Origin: an uncultured Alistipes sp.
GTDB taxonomy: Bacteria > Bacteroidota > Bacteroidia > Bacteroidales > Rikenellaceae
NCBI GenBank assembly: GCA_900545315.1
Contig: UQYM01000008.1
Span: 10,928-74,927 of the forward strand
DNA: 64,000 nucleotides
Direction of reading: 5' to 3'
The stretch's first letter is position 1; each line of letters begins with the position of its first letter. The notes under the pieces are model-generated. The model saw only the letters and a program-made list of their open reading frames with translations, searched no databases and had not been told where the DNA came from. Shown piece after piece: positions 56,041 to 64,000 of the stretch. The translations under genes were made by a program, and so were the position numbers.

Positions 56041-56243
56041 ATATAATGTAGCTTAGCTTGTAGGGACAATTTTATATTATCAAAATGCGCATAAATACAA
56101 TTACTCAATCGTTCGATTCCACTCCTCTCCTCGCGATTCCGTTCTGTCGAGATCATTCGAAAAAATATGCTCTGCTGTCCGGCACCTTTTCGTCCAATAG
56201 TTCTCGTTTTGGAGAAGATCGGGAGGGTCGGTTGCGCAAAAAA

Positions 56244-56275
56244 TTGAGCAAATTTGCGCTTCAAAACTTGCTCAA
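56244..56275. promoter_or_regulatory. Candidate LacI-type operator region between rbsK and the regulator
   Basis: TTGAGCAA (56244-56251) and TTGCTCAA (56268-56275) form an 8-bp inverted repeat with 16 bp between. Nested in it is the palindrome GCAAATTTGC at 56248-56257. TTGCGCAA lies just upstream (56232-56239) and TTGTGCAA downstream at 56280-56287. The clustering of related half-sites in a divergent spacer is what a LacI-family operator region looks like; binding is not shown. Confidence 0.45.
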
Positions 56276-56309
56276 TCGATTGTGCAACATTACAAGGATA
56301 AAAAATTAG

Positions 56310-56341
56310 ATTGAGAATTCCAAATTTTTCGACTACTTTTG
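56310..56341 (+). promoter_or_regulatory. Promoter of the LacI-type regulator
   Basis: ATTG at 56310-56313, a 20-bp spacer, then TACTTTTG at 56334-56341. It lies 18 bp before the ATG at 56360 and overlaps the alternative TTG start at 56339, which argues for the ATG. Confidence 0.65.
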
Positions 56342-56359
56342 GAGAAAATAATTCGGCCC

Positions 56360-57373
56360 ATGAGTTCCGAGAACAGTTTGAAAAGTATCGCACAACGCAC
56401 TGGAGTATCAATCTCAACGGTCTCCCGGGTACTGAATGGAAAACACGAACAGTACCGCATCAGTCCCCGTACCGTCAAGCGGGTGATGGACGAAGCCAAA
56501 CGGATCGACTACAAACCGAGTATTGTTGCACAAAGTTTGCGCACCCGAAAAAGCTACACGATAGGTCTTTTGATTCCCAGCATTGACAACCCCTATTTCG
56601 CCAATATCGCCAGCGAAATTGTGCTGGAGGCCCATCGCTACAACTATACGATTATCTTGCTGGATTCCATGGAGGACGAAAACACGGAAAAGGAGTGCAT
56701 TGAGACGTTGCTGGCCCGGAATATCGACGGCATCATTTTGGTCCCCTGCGGCGAAAGATCTGAATACCTGGAGAAGATCGACCAACGCTGTCCGGTGGTA
56801 TTGATCGACCGTTACTTCGAGTCCACTTCGCTCTCTTACATTTGCACCGACAACTACCAAGGTGCCTTGGAGGGAATGAAATTGCTGCTGAGCAACGGGC
56901 ACCGTGACATTCTCTGCATCCGGGGCGTTCCCCACTCGACTCCGTCGAAAGAGCGCGTCAAAGGGTATATGGATGCGTTACAGCAGGCAGCTTGCAGTGA
57001 AATGTGTCACATTACTGGCAACGACTACTCGATCTCCAACGGCTATCTGGAAACAAAATTGGCCATTGGTAGTACATCCCGACCGACAGCAATCTTTGCG
57101 CTCAGCAATACGATCATGTTGGGAGCCATCAAGGCGATCGGAGAGTCTACGTTGCGGATTCCGGAGGACATCTCGATTCTTTCGTATGATAACAACCTCT
57201 TTTTGGACTTTTTACATCCCCCTATTACCCGCATCTCACAACCGACCAAAGAGATCAGCCAATTGGCGGTCAAAGTGTTGATGGAACGGATGGCTAATCC
57301 CGATATGCCCCCAAAACAGATCAAATTGCCGGCACAAATCATCGAGGGCTCTTCGATCAAAAACATACGATAA
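56360..57373 (+). CDS. LacI family transcriptional regulator
   Basis: This 337-residue regulator has an N-terminal helix-turn-helix (LKSIAQRTGVSISTVSRVLNGK) with hinge helix, then a periplasmic-binding-protein-like sensor domain (TIGLLIPSIDNPYFANIASEIVLEAH; ILSYDNNLFLDFLHPPITRI). I chose the ATG at 56360 because the -7 box lies on the upstream alternative TTG. It is divergent from rbsK, so it probably controls the rbsK-to-phosphoesterase unit and itself in response to ribose or a ribosylated ligand. The ligand is inferred from position only. Confidence 0.93.
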   Translation: MSSENSLKSIAQRTGVSISTVSRVLNGKHEQYRISPRTVKRVMDEAKRIDYKPSIVAQSLRTRKSYTIGLLIPSIDNPYFANIASEIVLEAHRYNYTIILLDSMEDENTEKECIETLLARNIDGIILVPCGERSEYLEKIDQRCPVVLIDRYFESTSLSYICTDNYQGALEGMKLLLSNGHRDILCIRGVPHSTPSKERVKGYMDALQQAACSEMCHITGNDYSISNGYLETKLAIGSTSRPTAIFALSNTIMLGAIKAIGESTLRIPEDISILSYDNNLFLDFLHPPITRISQPTKEISQLAVKVLMERMANPDMPPKQIKLPAQIIEGSSIKNIR

Positions 57374-57739
57374 TCACAGGACTGTTCCACACCTCTTTTC
57401 TGCACCACTTTTGATGCTAAGTCGGCGTATTACCGCTATTGAGACCACATTTAGTAAAACAACAGCCATTCAACAGCCACCGGACGTCAATTACAGTACA
57501 CAAACCGATCTATTCCAATACCATTCCTTCTGTATCGCCTTTCGCACGGTCAAGCCTCCAGCCCTCAATACTAAATTCCGCAATCATACCCATTGCTCCT
57601 ATTATATATATTAGCTCGACTATACGTAATGTACATTTGAGGCTCAGACATATCACCCACCAATCATTACGCAATCATACTGACAAATTTGCGCAATGCT
57701 TTTTCAGCAATTTAGCAGCAAGCAGATTCCCGGCATGCC
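57374..57739. other. Gene-free spacer between convergent genes
   Basis: These 366 bp hold no supported gene and no strong terminator hairpin that I could find. Confidence 0.45.
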
Positions 57740-60613
57740 TCATCGTTCATATAGCTGTACCGGTCCGATCAAACCCATAGATTGCTCTGGTTGCGTTTTA
57801 CGGCCTCCGACCCATTTTTGCGCTGTTTCGTTGTCTGTCTGTGTACGCATATAATTTCCCAGCGTCGTAGTTACCTTCACTTCAAGCCGATTCTCCCCCT
57901 CCCGCAATTTTCCGGTCAAATCATACAATCTGCGCCCGCACCAACGCACACCGCACGGCTCTCCATTCAGCGTTACCTCCGCAACCCCGGCAACCCGACC
58001 CAGATTCAACACCGGATGTTGAGCCGGACGATCAACCACAAAACGGGTCCGATAAGTAACCTCACCGGCAAAATTGACAAATTCTGTATTGCGCAAATCT
58101 TGCAGCTGTTGCATCCTTACTTTTCGAGTCCACGCCTCACGAGCATGATGCAGCTCGACATCCCAATCCTCGATTTTCACCAACGGTTCACCAGCCAAAG
58201 GCAGTGGTTGCCATTGTGGACCTTTACTATTTCGATCAAAAACAATCAACAGCAACTCCGTCGGTCCCAAATCGAGCTCCATTCCTCCATCTCGATCCAA
58301 CTCCACTCGGGAACGTTCTCCGGTCAGCGGATTCCAAACCCAAGGCCAACGACCTCGGGTTATCTCTTTGGAAAAGCTGATACGCGTCCGGTGCGATTCA
58401 TACAGTTTGGAATTCACAATCAAGAAAATCTCCTCATCCCGATCGGAACAATACCGATTTTGCAACAGGAACGGATCCGGATTCGAAAAGGTCAGATAGG
58501 GTGTCAATCCGTACTGTTTCTGTACCTGAGCATACCAATCCATAAAGTTGTTATCGGCCGGTTTTTCGAGCAAGACAAACCGATCCGGAAACTCCTTGAG
58601 CCGTTCAACCCATTGGCACACTTGGCGATCCGCCTCCTCGTGATGATTCCACCCCAACGAAAGATGAGGCAGCTGCTCGATACAGAACAGGCGTCCACCC
58701 TGACGTACAAACTCGTACAATTTCTCCAAACCGGCAGGATGCATCCGCTCAACAGCCACCAAGAAGAGAGTTCCATAGGCTTTTTTACCATAACAGAGTC
58801 GTCCGTTACGCACAGATGCCTGCTCAATCAGCTCATCCGAAAGGTAATCGCATCCGCTGCCATGCTTGTGAATTGCCTCCCAAACAAAGGTGAACCACCG
58901 TACATTGGTATCGACCGGGAAGGGTTCATTCTGCATGCCCATCGTACTCCACATATCTGAGAGAGGCGGCAACAACGCAATATCGGTGTACATATCGGTC
59001 TGTTGTAAAAGGGCTGACAGGCGTGCCTTATAATCCATAAAATAATGCAGGTAAGGCCACCATGGGTTGTTCTCGTTGTAGTACGCTCCGTAACGAATCC
59101 ATCCGGGGAAAGGAGCTTCTGGCGGTGAATAGTTGAATCCGTGAAAAACCGAATGGGTGATTCCCGAAAAGAGCGTATGATCGGATCCCAACTTCAGAAA
59201 CTCCAGAGTAGCACTGAAGACCAAATAGGTGTTGGTCATATCCTCAGCACTGATTGTCCGCCGACCGGCGAGATGACCTGCAGACGAGACATACTTATTG
59301 ATCATCGTATATCCGCGGCCACGCCGGTAATCATCCGTTCCCATCTCTTCGCCCAATTTATGTTTGAGCCAGTTGGTTGTCCACGACTCCCCTTCCGGAA
59401 TGTCACAATGGAGCGCACTGTTCAACGGATGCACCCCTCGGCCATAGGCCTGTACACGAGAGAGTACGCCCAGCGACCGGCACCACTCTTGATACGGGAT
59501 AAAAAAGCGTTCATCCAACAATTCGGCCTGCGTCCGACAAAAATCGTAACGTACCCGTTCCACCCGATCACGAACCTGATCGGTCATCTCCACGCAATAA
59601 TGGGGATCTATTACGTTACCCATGCCACCGGTCTTGAACATAGTCAACGGCAACATAGGCATCGGATCGTAACCCCGCCGACGAATAAACTCTTCGCGCA
59701 TATCGTCACACCAGTTGGCACCTTCCAGTTCGAGACCATCCACAAATAATGCCCGTATATATTGCCGCAACGGCCCGATCCTCTGTTCAATCGCATCCGA
59801 CATTCGGGTCAGGTACTTACGCACAGCCGCCGCATTGAAATGGTTAAGCGTCGGACCATTCGCACCGGGGACGCCGTTAATCACCTGCATAAAGCTATGA
59901 ACCTTCACCAAGGCATACAGCGCATAGCGGCCTTCCGGGACCTCAACAACGATCCGATCATTATTCTTTTGATCCGACAGATCGACAATCCGCTCGAAAT
60001 CATCCAACGGATCGGGAACCAATTGTAACGACACCATCTCCATGGTTCGCCCCGGATAGGGATTGTTCACCTGAGGATCTGCCTCTTGGAAAAGTTCAAA
60101 AGCCGAGTACTCCACGCGGGCTGGGCCATCGATACGTTTCAAGGCAATCACCATAACCTGCCCCCGTTCGTCATCTTCGAGATATTCCGCCCCGAACGGC
60201 CATCCGCTGCCCACAATCAGATCGCAAACCATTCCCAACCGTTTCGCCTCATCGAACGTCACCTTTAACAGATCGATCCATTCGGGCGAAAGCCATCTCA
60301 CAGGATGTGTATCGAGCGGATCAGCCTCCTCCGGAAACTTTACAGGATTAATCTCAACTCCTCCTACTCCAGCCTCGTGCAACAGCCGTAGTTCACGCAC
60401 AAGTTCTTTGGCTTGGATACGGTTACCGTTCCACCACCAGCGGACAAAAGGTCGGTCACAATTTGTAGGGTTACAGAAACGATGATACAGTTCGCTATCA
60501 AACCGTAACGTCTCACGCTCGATGGCTCGTTTGGCCCAAGCAGGCATTGAGGCTACAATGGCACCACCCACAGAAAGCGAAGCACACCGTATTAGAAAAG
60601 TTCTTCGATCCAT
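57740..60613 (-). CDS. Tat-exported GH106-like glycoside hydrolase (putative alpha-L-rhamnosidase)
   Basis: I chose the ATG at 60613 (MDRRTFLIRCASLSVGGAIVASMPAWA), which gives a Tat signal and 957 residues; an in-frame Met 45 nt upstream adds an unlikely extension. The region FVRWWWNGNRIQAKELVRELRLLHEAGVGGVEI resembles the start of GH106 barrels. ARLFVDGLELEG-type and SAEDMTNTY segments supply acidic residues. A C-terminal beta-sandwich is seen (GVAEVTLNGEPCGVRWCGRRLYDLTGKLREGENRLEVKV). GH106 enzymes cleave alpha-L-rhamnose from plant pectins. The family match is from motif memory; the exact specificity is uncertain. No SusC/SusD genes are adjacent. Confidence 0.8.
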   Translation of the reverse strand: MDRRTFLIRCASLSVGGAIVASMPAWAKRAIERETLRFDSELYHRFCNPTNCDRPFVRWWWNGNRIQAKELVRELRLLHEAGVGGVEINPVKFPEEADPLDTHPVRWLSPEWIDLLKVTFDEAKRLGMVCDLIVGSGWPFGAEYLEDDERGQVMVIALKRIDGPARVEYSAFELFQEADPQVNNPYPGRTMEMVSLQLVPDPLDDFERIVDLSDQKNNDRIVVEVPEGRYALYALVKVHSFMQVINGVPGANGPTLNHFNAAAVRKYLTRMSDAIEQRIGPLRQYIRALFVDGLELEGANWCDDMREEFIRRRGYDPMPMLPLTMFKTGGMGNVIDPHYCVEMTDQVRDRVERVRYDFCRTQAELLDERFFIPYQEWCRSLGVLSRVQAYGRGVHPLNSALHCDIPEGESWTTNWLKHKLGEEMGTDDYRRGRGYTMINKYVSSAGHLAGRRTISAEDMTNTYLVFSATLEFLKLGSDHTLFSGITHSVFHGFNYSPPEAPFPGWIRYGAYYNENNPWWPYLHYFMDYKARLSALLQQTDMYTDIALLPPLSDMWSTMGMQNEPFPVDTNVRWFTFVWEAIHKHGSGCDYLSDELIEQASVRNGRLCYGKKAYGTLFLVAVERMHPAGLEKLYEFVRQGGRLFCIEQLPHLSLGWNHHEEADRQVCQWVERLKEFPDRFVLLEKPADNNFMDWYAQVQKQYGLTPYLTFSNPDPFLLQNRYCSDRDEEIFLIVNSKLYESHRTRISFSKEITRGRWPWVWNPLTGERSRVELDRDGGMELDLGPTELLLIVFDRNSKGPQWQPLPLAGEPLVKIEDWDVELHHAREAWTRKVRMQQLQDLRNTEFVNFAGEVTYRTRFVVDRPAQHPVLNLGRVAGVAEVTLNGEPCGVRWCGRRLYDLTGKLREGENRLEVKVTTTLGNYMRTQTDNETAQKWVGGRKTQPEQSMGLIGPVQLYER

Positions 60614-60823
60614 ATTATATTGATTTATATCTTCTTTATTTTTTAACAGACGGAACAATTTGTGCCCCTTGCATCTATGTTCAAGATGATCTGAGCCAAT
60701 TGTCTTATTTAAAAGTTAAAATAGTACCACATAAATCATTATCAAGGACAATCCTCTCTGAATCCTAAAAATAACAAGATATTTCAGAGGAGGGATCTCT
60801 CCACCGTAAAATCAATCAAAAAG

Positions 60824-60874
60824 AAACTGGATGGATGACGATGAATTTATCATTCATCGTCATCCATCCAGTTT
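60824..60874 (-). terminator. GH31 gene terminator, 23-bp perfect stem
   Basis: AAACTGGATGGATGACGATG plus AAT, loop of 5 nt, exact complement; on the minus strand it is followed by CTTTTTG. It starts 36 bp after the GH31 stop and separates that unit from the GH106 gene. Confidence 0.9.
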
Positions 60875-60909
60875 TGCTAACTTATGGGGCCTATTGCCCA
60901 AAAATAAAC

Positions 60910-63282
60910 CTATTTTACAACCAGAGTCAGCTGTTTACGTACATCGGGTTGAGAAATGGTGACTTTGAGCCAGCCGTTTTCATAGCTCCAATTGTCACAT
61001 TTCGTTCCGTCAACCGTTACTGAGGCTGGACGCGCATCGAGCAGCATCTCCACCTCGTAAGTACGTGAGGTGTAAATACCCTCATACTCACCGACGGTCG
61101 GATTGACTACCAATTCGGTACGGTTACCCGACTGTTTGCAATCGTAAACCGTCTTGGCAATCTTACCCTCCTCGTAAGCGAAGGTAACCCCATCATCCTC
61201 ATACAGCGTGAAAGAGCTGTTGCCATACGGATAAACCTTCAGGATCAGCGTATCGATCGGACGCTCGCCGATATAGTCCATATACTTCTGCATCGGGATG
61301 ATCGCACCGGCCTTTACCATGGCGATACCTGCACGATTTTCGGGAACCTGATGGAACACCGTTTTGTTCTCACCCTCTACCTTCTGATCGGTCCACAGAT
61401 CGATCCACTTGCCTTTGGGCAGATAGATCGAGTCGCTGAAGACACCGATCAACAGGTTATCCCCAAACATGTACTGATAAACCATATCATCCACATTGCG
61501 GTCGTCGGGATACATCAGCGGCATCGAACGCAACATCGGCATACCGGCCAGATGGCCATTCAACGCTGTTGAATAGATATAGGGGCACAGTGCATGACGC
61601 AACTGAATATAATCACGGTACATGGCCCGTTCGTGCGGAGAGTAGTACCACGGGTGCAACAGACTGAACCAGCTATTGATCTGCATCCACGGCAAGAAGG
61701 TTCCCATATGCAGCGATCCCATCTGATCCTGTGCTGACATCACGTCGCATGAGGTGTTCATCAGACCACTCGAACCGAGGTTCAACTGATCAAACAGGGC
61801 CGTACGCTCACCACCGTTATCACCGCTCTGGTTGGCGGTCCAGCGCTGTGTACCGGCATAACCGCCGCAATAGTGCTGCCAGGGACGGAGACCTTTATGA
61901 TCCCGGAAGACACGGTTCATCTGACGAGGCATCAACACCTGATTCAGGTTATGCATCTCCTTATCGGTAAGGCCGTTATAATATTCACGGTCGGGATGTT
62001 CATCCAGGGTACGGGCCGGATCGAGTTTAAATCCGTCAACCCCCTGATCCATAAAGTTGGTCAAGTGGTCGAACCAGTGCTCCAAACCTGACTGTGGACG
62101 GCCCTCACGTGCAGCGATAATATCCTCCTCGACAATACTCTGGTCGTGGTCGATGCAGAGCCACAAGCAAAGTTTATAACCCAATCCGTGCAGACGGCCC
62201 AGGAAGCACCCCTTCCATTCGCGTTTGGGGAACTGGTGCTCTACCCAATAGCCTTCGGGCGGGAAAAGTTTGTAGTCCCAACTCTTCTTGGTCGAGAAGT
62301 CATAATATTCGGACATCCACTGCGGCTCGATCCACAGCACCTCGCAAGGTACATCCTCGCTGCGGAAACGGAGGGCATCATTCATGAGTTCGAACTGATT
62401 CTCCTGCATGTGGCCACCGAATGAAAGCCCATACATCCAACGCGGCAAGACATAGGCCCGACCGGTAATCGACGTATAGAGGTTCAGCGTCTTCTGCATC
62501 GAGCCACCCAGAATCAGGTAGAAATCGGCCCCCGAAGTGGTGTTGTAAATCAGCAGACGCTCTTTATCAAAGCTGGCTACGTCGAAATAGTTGCGTACGG
62601 TTGTATTGTTGAAAACGCCCCAACCGGCCGAACTCATCATAAACGGAATCGGAGCCTCGGCAATCTGGTAGGTTGCCCACATACGCAACAGCTCACCGCG
62701 GTGCTGAATGTGATCACGGCTCCTACTGCCACCGCCATAAAAGCGCTCGTCATCAGCCAGCGTGAAGCTCAGGATCGTATTGCGCGATGCATCGCCCAAC
62801 TCAGTCTGCTGCTGTGTAGCGGAAGCATTGTTTGTATCGCCAATAATCGCCTCTTCACGGCGTGGCTTCTGGAATTTTTTATTGATCACCGCACTCATCT
62901 CCTCGATGACAGGGGTTCCTGTGCCCAAGTAGGCGGCTTCACGCACAATCGGTTTATCCTTGAGATCGGTCACCCGAATGTTGCCATCCTTGCGGTTAAC
63001 CCAAATCTTGTAGGCAGAGGTGGTGAAAATGGTCGATTCGCCTTCGTCGTGCTGCGTCACCTTCACCGGTGCCCAATCGTTCTTGATCAGACCGTAACGT
63101 TCCAGCCACGATGTAGCAAACGTATCCACCTCGCTCACCCGTACCCGGAAGATGCTATCTGTACAGATATCGAGTAACATTTTCTGGCCGTTGCGCAATT
63201 TCAATTCGAACTGCGTAGGAGCTGCCCAAACACTCGAAACTGCAAACACAGCGGACATTACGAACAAAAAAAGTTTTTTCAT
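60910..63282 (-). CDS. GH31 family exported alpha-glycosidase
   Basis: This 790-residue exported enzyme starts with a signal peptide (MKKLFLFVMSAVFAVSSVWA). The N-terminal beta domain, the GH31 barrel and two C-terminal beta domains follow. The nucleophile should be Asp421 in GVDGFKLDPAR, and the acid/base Asp lies in WTANQSGDNGG. GH31 enzymes include alpha-glucosidases, alpha-xylosidases and alpha-galactosidases; ARTLDEHPDREYYN after the nucleophile differs from the common alpha-glucosidase pattern, so the specificity is open. It has its own terminator and a probable promoter about 380 bp upstream. Confidence 0.93.
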   Translation of the reverse strand: MKKLFLFVMSAVFAVSSVWAAPTQFELKLRNGQKMLLDICTDSIFRVRVSEVDTFATSWLERYGLIKNDWAPVKVTQHDEGESTIFTTSAYKIWVNRKDGNIRVTDLKDKPIVREAAYLGTGTPVIEEMSAVINKKFQKPRREEAIIGDTNNASATQQQTELGDASRNTILSFTLADDERFYGGGSRSRDHIQHRGELLRMWATYQIAEAPIPFMMSSAGWGVFNNTTVRNYFDVASFDKERLLIYNTTSGADFYLILGGSMQKTLNLYTSITGRAYVLPRWMYGLSFGGHMQENQFELMNDALRFRSEDVPCEVLWIEPQWMSEYYDFSTKKSWDYKLFPPEGYWVEHQFPKREWKGCFLGRLHGLGYKLCLWLCIDHDQSIVEEDIIAAREGRPQSGLEHWFDHLTNFMDQGVDGFKLDPARTLDEHPDREYYNGLTDKEMHNLNQVLMPRQMNRVFRDHKGLRPWQHYCGGYAGTQRWTANQSGDNGGERTALFDQLNLGSSGLMNTSCDVMSAQDQMGSLHMGTFLPWMQINSWFSLLHPWYYSPHERAMYRDYIQLRHALCPYIYSTALNGHLAGMPMLRSMPLMYPDDRNVDDMVYQYMFGDNLLIGVFSDSIYLPKGKWIDLWTDQKVEGENKTVFHQVPENRAGIAMVKAGAIIPMQKYMDYIGERPIDTLILKVYPYGNSSFTLYEDDGVTFAYEEGKIAKTVYDCKQSGNRTELVVNPTVGEYEGIYTSRTYEVEMLLDARPASVTVDGTKCDNWSYENGWLKVTISQPDVRKQLTLVVK

Positions 63283-64000
63283 AGAGTAATAGTCAGTTGA
63301 TGTTTTAGATTGTATGATTTTGGATTTTTGGTTATTTCGTTGTGCCCTTCCACCTCTTCAGAGGAAGGTTATTTTACAGGATGCCGTCTAACTCAATTTG
63401 CAATTATCTTTTAGGCATAGCCGATCGACCCATTCCAGGTTCAGCTACAGCAACAACCATTGGCCGAATCGGTTGGGACTGACCATGACATGGGCTATTG
63501 TATTCACAGACATTTTATGACTCCTTCACAAAAACCGGCTCCTAAAGATCGACGCATTCCAACCCTGCTCCACGTCACCAATATATAAAAAGGTAAACCT
63601 CTACCGTCCATTTTCGGACAGAGCCATTCGTAACAAATACCTTCTATGCTTAGATCGTGGACAAAGATACTAAAATTGTTGAGATTTTAAAGAGCTTTTA
63701 CCCGACCGCGCCGCGCAAAAATTCACCTTCACAACAGTACGTTATCACCTTTCGCGCTACGATATGGAACTCTCACCGGCAAGAATGCCGTCCAATGCCC
63801 GCACTCCTTATCAAACATACCATTTTACAACTTCGAGGAATAGACATCAAAACGTTCTAAGCCATCGCACTCAAAACATATTCACTATTGTGCTCCACGT
63901 GAGAACTTACAGCCCTGCAGCCACAAAAAGGCACCCACACCCCAAAGCTCTATATATTATAAGAGGTATGGGTGTATAACATAAAAAGGTGGATAGCCTC
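63283..64000. other. Gene-free region upstream of the GH31 gene to the window end
   Basis: I see no gene in these 718 bp. The promoter-like pair at 63662-63691 would give the GH31 mRNA a leader of about 370 nt. Confidence 0.45.
63662..63691 (-). promoter_or_regulatory. Putative GH31 promoter
   Basis: On the minus strand TTTA (63688-63691) is followed after 18 bp by TATCTTTG (63662-63669). The -7 box is an excellent match, the -33 box partial. Confidence 0.5.

Noticed and set aside
1..64000. CRISPR arrays, insertion sequences or prophage genes
   Set aside because: No spaced direct repeats of CRISPR type, no transposase or integrase frame and no phage structural gene were seen; the 17-bp array has no spacers.

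Overview
The window reads as chromosomal DNA of a Bacteroidota bacterium, most likely of the order Bacteroidales. Promoter-like sites follow the TTTG-N19-TAnnTTTG pattern of that phylum, for example upstream of gapA, purB and two tRNA genes. Genes lack evident Shine-Dalgarno sites. Families largely seen in Bacteroidota recur: two DUF4251 proteins, a DUF4834 protein, fimbrillin-like lipoproteins, an FtsI with a PASTA tail and a GH106 enzyme. The family and genus cannot be fixed from this sequence; a Rikenellaceae-like gut or oral anaerobe would fit, but that is inference.

Layout. Positions 1-12300 are on the minus strand and hold a broken-up division/cell-wall cluster (ftsL, ftsI, then 5.6 kb further on murE), with a Kef-type antiporter, two small unknown envelope proteins and a truncated PQQ-propeller protein, and dusB upstream. 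Positions 12400-23600 hold housekeeping genes: argS, a polysaccharide flippase, paired DUF4251 proteins, rubredoxin, purB, a DUF4834 protein, mlaE-mlaF and gapA. Positions 23800-24130 are a degenerate 17-bp tandem repeat array. Then follow thi4, osmC, engB, prs and a tRNA-Ser.

Positions 28500-31300 are the most unusual part. A lipoprotein with a fimbrillin-like N-terminal half and an IdeS/Mac-type cysteine protease C-terminal half is followed by a second fimbrillin-like lipoprotein. Each is put out of frame by one extra base at a poly-G tract. A single-base loss at a homopolymer also interrupts ftsI, so both phase variation and sequence error must be considered.

Positions 31800-50500 hold a GNAT enzyme, a tRNA-Ser, a czc/cus-type heavy-metal efflux operon with a His-rich small membrane protein at its head, a fused membrane/cytidylate-kinase-like protein, a DEAD-box helicase, a GH3 beta-glucosidase, an MgtC-like protein, O-acetylhomoserine sulfhydrylase, a DprA-like protein and a tRNA-Glu.

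Positions 51000-57400 look like a LacI-regulated scavenging unit for ribose-containing compounds: a Tat-exported phosphoesterase, a DMT-type permease, an ADP-ribosylglycohydrolase-family lipoprotein and ribokinase, with a divergent LacI regulator. Two exported glycoside hydrolases (GH106-like and GH31) close the window. Gene-free spacers are unusually long and frequent, many of 400-1000 bp.
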